Assembly (NCBI GenBank): GCA_050737995.1
Contig: JBOHYR010000141.1
Span: forward strand, 1 to 64,000
Length of the DNA: 64,000 bases
Reading direction: 5' to 3'
From: 66-474 sp050737995
GTDB taxonomy: Bacteria; Pseudomonadota; Gammaproteobacteria; Xanthomonadales; Rhodanobacteraceae
The notes under the pieces were generated by a model. The model saw nothing but the letters and a program-made list of their open reading frames with translations. It did not search any database and was not told the origin of the DNA. Below, piece after piece: positions 43,211 through 50,760 of the stretch. The position numbers were made by a program, and so were the translations under genes. How positions within the stretch are numbered: position 1 is the stretch's first letter; every line of letters starts with the position of its first letter.

Positions 43211-43549
43211 CTATTGTGGGATCGTCTCGACGCGTGCGGCACAGATGAAATCGTTCATCGACAGGCCACCGGCGTCGTGGGTGGACCAGTGCACCACGCA
43301 GCGGTTGTAACCGACTTCGAGATCGGGATGATGGTCCTGACGGTTCGCCATCCAGCCGACCGCGTTGACGAATCCGAGCGTCTCGTAAAAGTTCGCGAAC
43401 TTGAAGGTTTTGAAGATCGACTTGCCATCGCTGGCCGAACTCCATCCGGGCAGCAATGCCAGCAGGATCTGCACGCGCGCATCGTCCAGCGCGTGTTCCT
43501 TGCCCTTGCGCGGTTCGCAGTCGAGCGCTGCGAGCTCCTTGAACTGCAT
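43211..43549 (-). CDS. phhB: 4a-hydroxytetrahydrobiopterin dehydratase (pterin carbinolamine dehydratase)
   Basis: 112 residues, the usual size. Recycles the pterin cofactor of aromatic amino-acid hydroxylases, with a second role as a transcription co-factor in some species. The active-site segment QDHHPDLEVGYNRCVVHWST and the C-terminal GLSMNDFICAARVE are complete. It begins 7 nt after the stop of a cytochrome c gene, so it ends the operon with the two cytochromes. No phenylalanine hydroxylase is in the window, which makes this context unusual. Confidence 0.94.
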   Translation of the reverse strand: MQFKELAALDCEPRKGKEHALDDARVQILLALLPGWSSASDGKSIFKTFKFANFYETLGFVNAVGWMANRQDHHPDLEVGYNRCVVHWSTHDAGGLSMNDFICAARVETIPQ

Positions 43550-43556
43550 GGCGCCC

Positions 43557-43916
43557 TCAGTTGCCGCCCTGGATCTTGCCGTGCAGATCGGAGAGCTTGC
43601 TGGGCATGCTCGAAAAATACGCGGCCAGATCGTCGATGTCCTGATCAGTAAGCGGCGAGGCCATGCCGTTCATGATCGCGTTGGTGCGCTGGCCGTCCTT
43701 GTATTCGTGAAGGGCCTGTTCCAGGTAATCCTGATATTGGCCGGCGAGTGCGGGGTAGTTGGGCGCGATGCCGTTGCCGTCGGTTCCGTGGCAGGCCTCG
43801 CAGGCGGCGGCTTTCTTCTTGCCGGCGGCGACGGTGCCGCTTGCCGCCGAGGCGGTTCCGAACGCGAACATCAGCGACACGGCGAGGAGGGAAACGGGAA
43901 TGGCGCGAGCTTGCAT
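43557..43916 (-). CDS. Periplasmic c-type cytochrome (class I), second copy
   Basis: 119 residues. Signal peptide 1-24 (GTASA). One haem site, CEACH (Cys39, Cys42, His43), with AGKKKAAACEACHGTDGNG before it and NAIMNGMASPLTDQDIDDLAAYFSS after it, where a Met serves as distal ligand. The order resembles cytochromes c4/c5 or NirM-like small carriers. It follows a sister cytochrome gene by 11 nt. It probably carries electrons to a terminal oxidase or similar acceptor. Confidence 0.9.
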   Translation of the reverse strand: MQARAIPVSLLAVSLMFAFGTASAASGTVAAGKKKAAACEACHGTDGNGIAPNYPALAGQYQDYLEQALHEYKDGQRTNAIMNGMASPLTDQDIDDLAAYFSSMPSKLSDLHGKIQGGN

Positions 43917-43927
43917 GGTCGACTCCC

Positions 43928-44269
43928 TCAATTCGTGTGCGGTTGCTTGGGCGCGAGGCTGGACAGGTAAGCCGCGATATTCTCGATCTGCTGTTCGGTC
44001 AGGCTGCTGGCCTGCGCGTGCATGGTCGGATATTTGCGGGCGCCGCTCTTGTATTCGTTGAGGGCATCGATGATGTATTGCTCGTTCTGACCGGCGATGC
44101 GCGGCACGTGGTATTCGGGATACACCGATTCGTAACCGGTTATGCCGTGGCATCCGTGGCAGGAATAGACCTCGAGCTTGCCCTTGACCGGGTCGCCCTT
44201 GGCGAACGCGGTGGATGCAAAACACACGAATCCCGTCATGAGGGCGACAGTCAGCACCGATCGAATCAT
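43928..44269 (-). CDS. Periplasmic c-type cytochrome (class I), first copy
   Basis: 113 residues. Signal peptide 1-23 (STAFA). Haem site CHGCH (Cys37, Cys40, His41) and a later Met in YPTMHAQASSLTEQQIENIAAYLSS. The tail LSSLAPKQPHTN is short. The C-terminal half aligns in layout with the downstream copy, which suggests duplication. The ATG at 44269 follows a GGGGAG site; the frame continues upstream but without a signal peptide. Together the two genes could encode the two halves of a di-haem-like carrier. Confidence 0.9.
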   Translation of the reverse strand: MIRSVLTVALMTGFVCFASTAFAKGDPVKGKLEVYSCHGCHGITGYESVYPEYHVPRIAGQNEQYIIDALNEYKSGARKYPTMHAQASSLTEQQIENIAAYLSSLAPKQPHTN

Positions 44270-44374
44270 GTTCTTGAACTCCCCCGCGAGCGGCCTCGGC
44301 CGCGGTTGCGAAGTCTGAAGTATAGCTTGTGACGCCACTTTCCTGACAAGGGCAACCCCGACAAGGGCTTCGCA

Positions 44375-44722
44375 TCAGGCCGAATGCGACGCCGCGTGTT
44401 GTTGCATGACGTCGATCGCCAACACAGAATGGGCGTAGGCACCGCCTGCACGCATTTCCGCCGCGACCCAGATCGCCTCCATAACCTGCTGCTCGGTGGC
44501 ACCTGCTTTCAGCGCGCTCTTGGTATGGCCCTTGATGCAGTAGGGGCATTGCGTCGTGTGCGCCACAGCAACCGCGATCAACTGCTTGATGACAGCCGGC
44601 AGCGCGCCATCCGCGAACACGGCGCGGCTGAAATCCTGGAAGGCTTCCAGCGGTGCCGGCGCAAGGCTGCGTCGCTTGTGGGCGATGTCGGAATTGGATT
44701 CGGGATACATGGGATGATCCAT
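44375..44722 (-). CDS. Carboxymuconolactone decarboxylase/AhpD family protein
   Basis: 115 residues, one all-helical domain. The motif CPYCIKGH (Cys59, Cys62, His66) is the AhpD-type redox/proton relay, so it is more likely an alkylhydroperoxidase-like protein than a decarboxylase. FSRAVFADGALPAVIKQLIAVAVAH is typical of the family. The gene is in the same orientation as the cytochromes, 105 nt upstream of them. No peroxiredoxin partner is adjacent. Role in peroxide or organic-hydroperoxide detoxification is inferred from the family. Confidence 0.88.
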   Translation of the reverse strand: MDHPMYPESNSDIAHKRRSLAPAPLEAFQDFSRAVFADGALPAVIKQLIAVAVAHTTQCPYCIKGHTKSALKAGATEQQVMEAIWVAAEMRAGGAYAHSVLAIDVMQQHAASHSA

Positions 44723-44860
44723 GGCGATCTCCTGAAGGTACGTGACATGAAGTCCATGACTGTATGCCGATCCATGCGTCGAGTATTGTCATGGATCAAT
44801 CGGCGTGACGGGACTTGCGGTGCGTTTGCTAATTGGTATGGGTAATGGTCTGATGGCGGC

Positions 44861-46234
44861 ATGAGGACGTGGCGCTCCGGGTTGTGGGGATTGCTCGCGT
44901 TGCTGATCATGGCGACGATGTCGGCGGCCGCGCCGGAATCGCCGATGGCGCATCCAGTCGCCGTGGTGCTGCGCGTCGACGGCGCGATCAGCCCCGCCAG
45001 CGCGGATTATGTCGTGCGCGGCATCGCGGAAGCGGACAAGCGGCACGCGGCGGCGGTCGTGCTGGAGCTCGATACGCCGGGGGGTTTGTCCAGCTCGATG
45101 CGCGACATCATCAAGGCGATCCTGGCGTCACCCGTGCCGATAATTGGTTACGTGGCGCCATCGGGTGCGCGCGCAGCCAGCGCCGGGACCTATATCATGT
45201 ATGCCTGCCACATCGCGGCGATGGCGCCCGCGACCAACATCGGCGCCGCGACACCGGTCTCGCTGACCGGGGGCGGCAGCGTCCCTTTGCCCGCGTCCAC
45301 CAGCGGCAAACCGGCGAGGGCCGCGAGCGAAAGCACCGAGATGCGCAAGGTCACCAACGACGCCGTGGCCTACATCCGTTCATTGGCCGAACGCCGCGGC
45401 CGCAATGCCGACTGGGCGGAAAAGGCGGTGCGTGAGGCGGTCAGCGTTTCCGACCAGCAGGCATTGAAGCTGCACGTGATTGATCTGGTTTCGCCCAACG
45501 TGGCGCAACTCCTGGCCGACGTCGACGGGCGCAGCGTCGAGACCAGCGCAGGTACGCGAATCCTGCACACGCGGGATGCCGAGGTGCAAACCATCGCTCC
45601 CGGTTGGCGTAGCCAGTTTCTCGGCGTGATCGCCGATCCATCGGTGGCTTATATCCTGCTGTTGATCGGATTGGGCGGGCTGGTGATGGAAGGCATGCAC
45701 CCCGGTGGCGTGTTGCCTGGCGTGGCCGGTGCAATATGCCTGTTGCTCGCCTTGTACGCGCTCCAGATGCTGCCGGTCAATTTCGCCGGGTTGGCGCTGA
45801 TCCTGCTCGGTGTGATCCTGATCGTTTCGGAAGCGTTCGTGCCCGCTTATGGCGTGCTCGGAACAGGTGGAGTAATTTCTTTCGTGATCGGTTCGGTGAT
45901 CCTCATGCACACGGGCGTACCCGGTTACGGCATCGCGCTGCCGGTGGTGATCGGCGTCGCCATCGCGGCGGCTGGCATCCTTGTCGGCATCGTGTGGATG
46001 GCGGTGCGTTCCCACAAACGTCCGGTTGTCAGCGGACGCGAGGAAATGGTTGGTGCGATCGCCGAGGTCGTCGCCGATTTCGAAGGCCGCGGTTCGGTAC
46101 ACGTCCATGGCGAGCGTTGGCAAGCTCGTTCGGACGTGCCGTTGAAGCAAGGTCAGTCAGTTGCCGTCACGGGCATGCACGGACTCGTTCTGGACGTGAA
46201 ACCCGTGACCGGTCCCCAGGAGGTTTCTACATGA
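44861..46234 (+). CDS. nfeD: NfeD-family membrane protease/protein
   Basis: 457 residues. Signal peptide, then a ClpP/SppA-like protease domain (LELDTPGGLSSSMRDIIKAI, APSGARAASAGTYI with the probable nucleophilic Ser, and RKVTNDAVAYIRSLAERRGRNADWAEKAV with the probable Lys). About five transmembrane helices follow (LGGLVMEGMHPG...), and a C-terminal OB-fold NfeD domain (GAIAEVVADFEGRGSVHVHGERW). This is the long form that partners with SPFH/stomatin proteins. Its stop overlaps the SPFH start by ATGA. It acts in membrane-protein quality control by analogy. Confidence 0.93.
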   Translation: MRTWRSGLWGLLALLIMATMSAAAPESPMAHPVAVVLRVDGAISPASADYVVRGIAEADKRHAAAVVLELDTPGGLSSSMRDIIKAILASPVPIIGYVAPSGARAASAGTYIMYACHIAAMAPATNIGAATPVSLTGGGSVPLPASTSGKPARAASESTEMRKVTNDAVAYIRSLAERRGRNADWAEKAVREAVSVSDQQALKLHVIDLVSPNVAQLLADVDGRSVETSAGTRILHTRDAEVQTIAPGWRSQFLGVIADPSVAYILLLIGLGGLVMEGMHPGGVLPGVAGAICLLLALYALQMLPVNFAGLALILLGVILIVSEAFVPAYGVLGTGGVISFVIGSVILMHTGVPGYGIALPVVIGVAIAAAGILVGIVWMAVRSHKRPVVSGREEMVGAIAEVVADFEGRGSVHVHGERWQARSDVPLKQGQSVAVTGMHGLVLDVKPVTGPQEVST

Positions 46235-47013
46235 GTATTTATCCAGTCATTGTCGTCATCGTGGTGATCGTGCTGGTCATCCTGCTTTCCTCGATCAAGA
46301 TCCTGCGCGAGTACGAACGTGGCGTGATCTTCCTGTTCGGACGATTCCAGTCGGTCAAGGGTCCAGGCATCATCATCCTGATTCCGGTGATGCAGCAGAT
46401 GGTGCGGATCGACCTGCGCACCATCGTGATGGACGTGCCGCCGCAGGACGTGATCTCGCGCGACAACGTGCCAGTCAAGGTCAACGCGGTGATCCTGTTT
46501 CGCGTGATGGACCCGGAAAAGGCGGTGATCCAGGTCGAGGACGCGCGCGAGGCGACCAGCCAGCTCGCCCAGACCACGCTACGCTCGGTGCTCGGCCAGC
46601 ACGAGCTGGACGAGATGCTGAGTGAGCGCGACAAACTCAACCACGACATCCAGATCATTCTCGATCAACATACCGACGCGTGGGGCATCAAGGTCTCCAA
46701 CGTCGAAATCAAGCAGGTCGACCTGGACGACAACATGGTCCGCGCGATCGCGCGCCAGGCCGAAGCAGAGCGGCAGCGTCGCGCCAAGATCATCAACGCC
46801 GAGGGCGAACTTCAGGCCTCGGAAAAACTGATGCAGGCGGCGAAGACCCTGGTGGAGCAACCGCAGTCGATCCAGTTGCGTTACCTGCAAACACTGGTCG
46901 AAGTCGCCGGCGACCGCACCTCCACGATCGTGTTCCCGTTGCCGCTGGATCTGCTGGAGCCATTGCTCGGCAAGCTGCAAAAATCCGCCGGTGACAAGCC
47001 GCCGGTGGCGTAA
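46231..47013 (+). CDS. SPFH-domain/stomatin-like protein
   Basis: 260 residues. One N-terminal membrane helix (VIVVIVVIVLVILLS), then a SPFH band-7 domain (REYERGVIFLFGRFQSVKGPG, DVISRDNVPVKVNAVILFRV, ATSQLAQTTLRSVLGQHELDEML), a helical AEAERQRRAKIINAEGE stretch, and LRYLQTLVEVAG. It forms large ring-like membrane scaffolds with NfeD. The ATG at 46231 has AGGAGG upstream and overlaps the nfeD stop. The pair is a known operon type. Confidence 0.93.
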   Translation: MSIYPVIVVIVVIVLVILLSSIKILREYERGVIFLFGRFQSVKGPGIIILIPVMQQMVRIDLRTIVMDVPPQDVISRDNVPVKVNAVILFRVMDPEKAVIQVEDAREATSQLAQTTLRSVLGQHELDEMLSERDKLNHDIQIILDQHTDAWGIKVSNVEIKQVDLDDNMVRAIARQAEAERQRRAKIINAEGELQASEKLMQAAKTLVEQPQSIQLRYLQTLVEVAGDRTSTIVFPLPLDLLEPLLGKLQKSAGDKPPVA

Positions 47014-47031
47014 CGCCCGAAGCTGCACCGG

Positions 47032-47100
47032 ATGAAGGCACTGTTGTTGTGGGTCGGCGTTGCGGCTCTGGTGCTCGCGGTGGTCGTGGCGGTGGCGTAG
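47032..47100 (+). CDS. Possible 22-residue membrane peptide
   Basis: MKALLLWVGVAALVLAVVVA plus VA is a single hydrophobic helix with one Lys at its start. It begins 18 nt after the SPFH gene. The ribosome-binding site is poor (ccggATG). It may be a chance frame; I list it because small membrane partners of SPFH/NfeD pairs would be missed by size cut-offs. Confidence 0.25.
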   Translation: MKALLLWVGVAALVLAVVVAVA

Positions 47101-47232
47101 TCTGCCAGCCCGTGGCCGCGGGTGTGGTTGATCCGGTATTTCTTCGGTCGCGGGGGCGCCTCGACCGCTCGCTCGCGAAGCACGCGTCCGGCGTTGCGGA
47201 CATCCTCGGGCTTGCGTATCGCGCGCACGACC

Positions 47233-47366
47233 CTTGCCGCGCACGGGTTCACGACCATCGCGGTGGGTTACGCGCTGCCACCTGATGCGGTCTATCCGGT
47301 GCCGGTCGAAGAGGTGAATGACGCGCTCGGCTATCTTGCCGCGAACAGCGAGCGCCTGCGCCTCGA
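47233..47366 (+). pseudogene. Remnant of an alpha/beta hydrolase (esterase) gene
   Basis: The plus-strand frame reads LAAHGFTTIAVGYALPPDAV then YPVPVEEVNDALGYLAANSE and RLRLDQAR. This is the stretch of carboxylesterase/BD-FAE hydrolases before the GxSxG box, where 'YRLAPEHRYPAPVEDV' is normal. The stretch ahead of it is not recognisable, and the GxSxG part is missing. It therefore looks like a decayed or truncated gene between the SPFH gene and the convergent HAAS gene. Confidence 0.5.
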
Positions 47367-48290
47367 TCAGGCGCGTTCGCTGCGCACCAGCAGATGTTTG
47401 GCCAGCGCGCCGTGCATCCGCCCAATTCCGCGCACCAGGTGCAGCATCGCGAACAACAAAAAGAATCCAATGATGAACATCACGGCCGCATCGCCCCATC
47501 CGGGTACGTGCGGACCGAAACCCCAATCGATGGTGACACGGCCGCCCACGAAGTTGTCGCCCAATCCGAAGAAGTCGAAGGCCATGGCAAGCGGTGTCAG
47601 CATCAGCGCCAGCGAAACACTCGACAGCGCCACCACGATGGCGGAATAGGCGATTCCGAGCGGCAGCATCAGCAGCATGTAGAACAGGGTGAACCACGTG
47701 CGCGCGTCGGTCAGCATGCTCCCGATGCGCTTGAGCCATGGCCGCTCGCGTTCGGTATAGGGCGGTCTGCGCGGCATGCGTACGCCGAGCATGCCTTCGA
47801 CAATGCGGCTTTCCAGCAGTGACAACCCGCGCACCGACGCCATGAACAGCAGGAAGAAGGGCAGGCCGATGATCAGGAAGGTGAATGCCGCCGACAGCGA
47901 CAAGCCGGTCACCGCCCAGACGAAGTAGAAGGTGCCGGTTGCAAGTGCCAGCAGCATGTAGAACAGCGCACCGTAGGTATGGGGATCGGCGATCACGCCG
48001 AAGAAACGGCCGATCGTGGATCGACGGGGCTGCGGGCGTGGCGTGCGCAGTGCCCGCGTGACGGTCTGTTCGGTGGTGCGGTAGATTTCCGCGACTTCAT
48101 CGGGTGCGCCGTAGCTGGTGGAAATCTTCGCAAGCAATTCGGCCTCGCTCATGCCGGGGTTTTCGGCGAGTTCGGAACGCAGGTGTTCCTCGGCGTCGTA
48201 CAGCGCGTCCTGGATCATCGCGGGATCCGCGCCGGCCAGCGCAGCGCGCAGTTGCGCCAGGTATTCCTTGATGGTTTGCGGTGTTCTCAT
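47367..48290 (-). CDS. HAAS/sensor-domain membrane protein partner of PadR
   Basis: 307 residues. N-terminal ~85 residues are a HAAS-type helical domain (TIKEYLAQLRAALAGADPAMIQDALYDAEEHL... KISTSYGAPDEVAEIY). The rest is a 'putative sensor' membrane domain with two similar blocks, each beginning with DPHTYGALFYMLLALATG or DARTWFTLFYMLLMLPLG and holding about six helices in total. Such proteins are encoded next to PadR regulators and are thought to sense membrane state. The stop is next to the esterase remnant. Starts 17 nt after padR, in the same operon. Confidence 0.85.
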   Translation of the reverse strand: MRTPQTIKEYLAQLRAALAGADPAMIQDALYDAEEHLRSELAENPGMSEAELLAKISTSYGAPDEVAEIYRTTEQTVTRALRTPRPQPRRSTIGRFFGVIADPHTYGALFYMLLALATGTFYFVWAVTGLSLSAAFTFLIIGLPFFLLFMASVRGLSLLESRIVEGMLGVRMPRRPPYTERERPWLKRIGSMLTDARTWFTLFYMLLMLPLGIAYSAIVVALSSVSLALMLTPLAMAFDFFGLGDNFVGGRVTIDWGFGPHVPGWGDAAVMFIIGFFLLFAMLHLVRGIGRMHGALAKHLLVRSERA

Positions 48291-48307
48291 GGCTTCAATC
48301 CTTCAGG

Positions 48308-48664
48308 TCAATCCTTCAAAACGGAGTCGACGAATCCACGCGTGGAATTCCAGGCTTCGGTCCATTCGCGCAACACCTTCCGCCCCAACGGCGTGATGCG
48401 GTAGTAACGTCGGGGGGGGCCGGCTTCGGATGGCTCGACGAACGTATCCAGCAATTCCGCGGCGCTCAGATTGCGCAGTACCGGGTACAGCGCGCTCTGC
48501 TTGCCGACCAGCACCCCGCCGGCGTCATGTTCGAGGCGCTTGGCGATCTGGTAGCCATACAGGGGTTCACGCGCGGCGGCCAGCACCGCCAGCAGCACCA
48601 GCGACACCGTGCCTGCGGCCAGTTCCTTCTCGAACTTCTTCAGGTGCGCGTCGGTTTCCGCCAT
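48308..48664 (-). CDS. PadR-family transcriptional regulator
   Basis: 118 residues. Winged helix with LAAAREPLYGYQIAKRLEHDAGG, LYPVLRNLSAAELLDTFVEPSEAGPPRRYYRITPLGRKVL, the PadR signature, and a short C-terminal helix for dimerisation. The ATG at 48664 starts 30 nt from AT-rich dyads at 48695-48723, its likely own operator. Cotranscribed with the HAAS membrane protein; the pair is a frequent module that controls membrane-protein or drug-response genes. Confidence 0.92.
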   Translation of the reverse strand: MAETDAHLKKFEKELAAGTVSLVLLAVLAAAREPLYGYQIAKRLEHDAGGVLVGKQSALYPVLRNLSAAELLDTFVEPSEAGPPRRYYRITPLGRKVLREWTEAWNSTRGFVDSVLKD

Positions 48665-48694
48665 ATCGAAACGCTTGCATCGTTCGTATAGACG

Positions 48695-48723
48695 AGTACA
48701 CTATAGCGTACTTGATAATAGTG
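48695..48723 (-). promoter_or_regulatory. Probable PadR operator
   Basis: Overlapping dyads AGTAC-N8-GTACT (48695-48712) and CACTAT-N13-ATAGTG (48699-48723). The AT-rich segment contains TATAGT on the minus strand, a possible -10 of the padR promoter. PadR proteins bind AT-rich palindromes over their own promoter. Confidence 0.55.
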
Positions 48724-48838
48724 GCACAGGCCGGAAGTCATGGGTCGTGAGTCATGCTTCCAGCGATGACGGATAGATGCATACTGGATGCATGGCTGCA
48801 TGCGAAACAGGCCACCGCCATGTGACGAGGAGATCGAA

Positions 48839-49138
48839 ATGTTCGGACTCGGAGTGCTGTTGGTCATCGTGTTCGGCGCGTTCTGGCTGTTTGCCGCGCT
48901 GATCGGTGGATTGTTCAAGCTGACTTTCGGAATCATCGGCGCGCTGTTTGGCGGCCTGTTCGGGCTGTTCGCCCTGAGCATCGTCGCATTGCTGGTGCTG
49001 CCGATCGTCTTCTTTGCATTGCTGCCGCTGCTGATGCCTGTGCTGTTTATTGCAGGACTGGTGTGGCTGATCGTGCATGCGTCGCGCACGCATCCCGAAC
49101 CTCCGTCACATGCGCAAGGCCAAGCCCGAACCGGGTGA
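48839..49138 (+). CDS. Small hydrophobic membrane protein
   Basis: 99 residues with three predicted transmembrane helices (VLLVIVFGAFWLFAALIG, FGIIGALFGGLFGLFALSIV, ALLPLLMPVLFIAGLVWLIV) and a short polar tail. No family recognised with confidence; Gly-rich helices are typical of small phage-shock or envelope proteins. The ATG at 48839 follows GAGGAG. It is divergent from padR and could belong to the same regulation, because the putative operator lies in the shared 175-nt region. Its stop lies inside a 34-bp palindrome. Confidence 0.75.
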   Translation: MFGLGVLLVIVFGAFWLFAALIGGLFKLTFGIIGALFGGLFGLFALSIVALLVLPIVFFALLPLLMPVLFIAGLVWLIVHASRTHPEPPSHAQGQARTG

Positions 49139-49158
49139 CGCGCGTCACCCGGTTCGGG
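49125..49158. other. Perfect 34-bp palindrome over the stop codon of the membrane protein gene
   Basis: CCCGAACCGGGTGACGC and its exact complement lie head to head with no spacer (centre 49141/49142). The stop codon TGA at 49136-49138 is in the left arm. No T-run follows. It may be a terminator-like stem for the convergent genes or a protein-binding site. Confidence 0.85.
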
Positions 49159-49313
49159 GTGATCTCTAGGTAGCGATTCAAGTTGCAGTGCACGGATGCC
49201 AGTGCCCACGCCTCGATCGCGTGGCCGTTGTGCATCATGGGATGAAAACGCCACGCCGCCAGCACATGTTTGCGCGCTGCCCCGTCGAGCAGGCGTAAAC
49301 GGCTGCCGGGACG

Positions 49314-49922
49314 TCAGGCTTCGGGTGGCATTGAAAGATCGCGCTGATCCGCCGAATAATCCAGCTTGCCGTCCACGATTCGTGCCGCGGAGGTGTATGG
49401 ATGCTCGCGCGGCGCACCAGGTCCCATGATGTGCAGCACGCGGGTGCCGTGCAGCTTGAACTGATCCGAGATCAGCCCGCGGTGGCATCGCCACCATACC
49501 GCTTCGGCGCACATGATGGCCGTGCGGTGCGCGCAGGCGACGGCCTTCAGACGTTCGATACCATCCTGAAACGCCGGCGATGCCGTGTAATCCGCGTAGC
49601 CGCGGAAGGCCGTGTGGCGCCAGCCCGTGTTCGGCGAGTCAGGCAGCACATTGCGCCGGCCACCCAGTTCGGTGAACGGTTCATAGCCGATACGGGCGTT
49701 CTGGAGTGCTTTGCGCAATGGCTCTGCATTGAAGTGGGGATATCTGCGCGAGCCGGGGAAATGCCGCACGTCCGCCAGCACTTCGATGTCGTTTGCTTGC
49801 AACAGCGCGATGAATTCCTCGCCCGTGCGGGTGGAGTGGCCGATGGTCCAGAGGGTTTCCGGCCAGTCACTACGTCGAATTTTAGTTGATCTATCCACGC
49901 CGCATAGCAGGGATGGTGCCAT
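49314..49922 (-). CDS. DUF488 domain protein
   Basis: 202 residues. Conserved parts: LWTIGHSTRTGEEFIALLQ, IEVLADVRHFPGSRRYPHFN, LGGRRN, the AYADYT-like GYADYTASPAF, and MCAEAVWWRCHRGLISD, the cysteine/arginine-rich core of DUF488. The biochemical role is unknown; some members are thought to act in DNA or nucleotide chemistry. Divergent from yggS. Confidence 0.85.
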   Translation of the reverse strand: MAPSLLCGVDRSTKIRRSDWPETLWTIGHSTRTGEEFIALLQANDIEVLADVRHFPGSRRYPHFNAEPLRKALQNARIGYEPFTELGGRRNVLPDSPNTGWRHTAFRGYADYTASPAFQDGIERLKAVACAHRTAIMCAEAVWWRCHRGLISDQFKLHGTRVLHIMGPGAPREHPYTSAARIVDGKLDYSADQRDLSMPPEA

Positions 49923-49981
49923 GGTCAGGATACGCCTTCGTGTCGCAACGCGATGAAGACGCTGTCTATACTGGGCGTGGC

Positions 49982-50746
49982 ATGACGACGTATACCACCG
50001 CCAGCACTGTCGACGAATTCAGGCGGCATCTTGCCGATGTTCATCAACGCATCGCAGCCGCTTGCGACCGAGTCGGACGTGATCCCGCGAGCGTCCGCCT
50101 GCTGTCTGTCAGCAAGACCGTACCTGAAGCGCGCGTCCGCAACGCGTACGCTGCGGGTTGCCGCACACTGGGCGAAAACAAGGTGCAGGAAGCACATCGC
50201 AAATGGCAGGCCCTCTCCGATTTGCCGGGTTTGCAATGGGCGGTCATCGGCCATTTGCAGACCAACAAGGCCAAGCTGGTTGCCGAATTCGCCAGCGAGT
50301 TCCAGGCGCTGGACAGCTTGCGGGTCGCCGAAGCGCTGGACCGTCGCCTGCAGGCCGATGGCCGCGCGCTCGACGTCTTTGTGCAGGTCAATACGTCCGG
50401 CGAGGCCAGCAAGTTCGGTTTGCCGCCGGACAAAGTCACCGCGTTTGCGAAAAAGTTGCCTGCGTATTCCGCGTTGCGGGTGCGCGGGCTGATGACGCTG
50501 GCGCTGTTCTCCGAGGATTCTGCCAAGGTGCGTCCGTGCTTCGTGCAGTTGCGCGAATTGCGCGACCGCCTGCGCGAATCCGCGCCAGGCGGGATGACGT
50601 TCGATGAGCTCTCGATGGGCATGTCCGGTGATTTCGAACTCGCGATCGAGGAAGGTTCGACTACCGTGCGCGTAGGGCAGGCGATCTTCGGTTCGCGTGC
50701 GGTGCCGGACAGTAACTACTGGCCGCCGTCCGCCGCTCGATCATGA
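49982..50746 (+). CDS. yggS: YggS-family pyridoxal-5'-phosphate homeostasis protein
   Basis: 254 residues. PLP-binding, single-domain TIM-barrel protein (PLPBP/COG0325). Schiff-base Lys45 lies in LLSVSKTVP. GCRTLGENKVQEAHRKWQ, WAVIGHLQTNKAK, FVQVNTSGEASKFGL and LSMGMSGDFELAIEEGSTTVRVGQAIFG are family hallmarks. It keeps B6 vitamers and amino-acid pools in balance. In many relatives it lies with pilT or proC; neither is present here. The ATG at 49982 gives the usual N-terminal extension. Confidence 0.95.
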   Translation: MTTYTTASTVDEFRRHLADVHQRIAAACDRVGRDPASVRLLSVSKTVPEARVRNAYAAGCRTLGENKVQEAHRKWQALSDLPGLQWAVIGHLQTNKAKLVAEFASEFQALDSLRVAEALDRRLQADGRALDVFVQVNTSGEASKFGLPPDKVTAFAKKLPAYSALRVRGLMTLALFSEDSAKVRPCFVQLRELRDRLRESAPGGMTFDELSMGMSGDFELAIEEGSTTVRVGQAIFGSRAVPDSNYWPPSAARS

Positions 50747-50760
50747 TCGGAGCGACCTGA

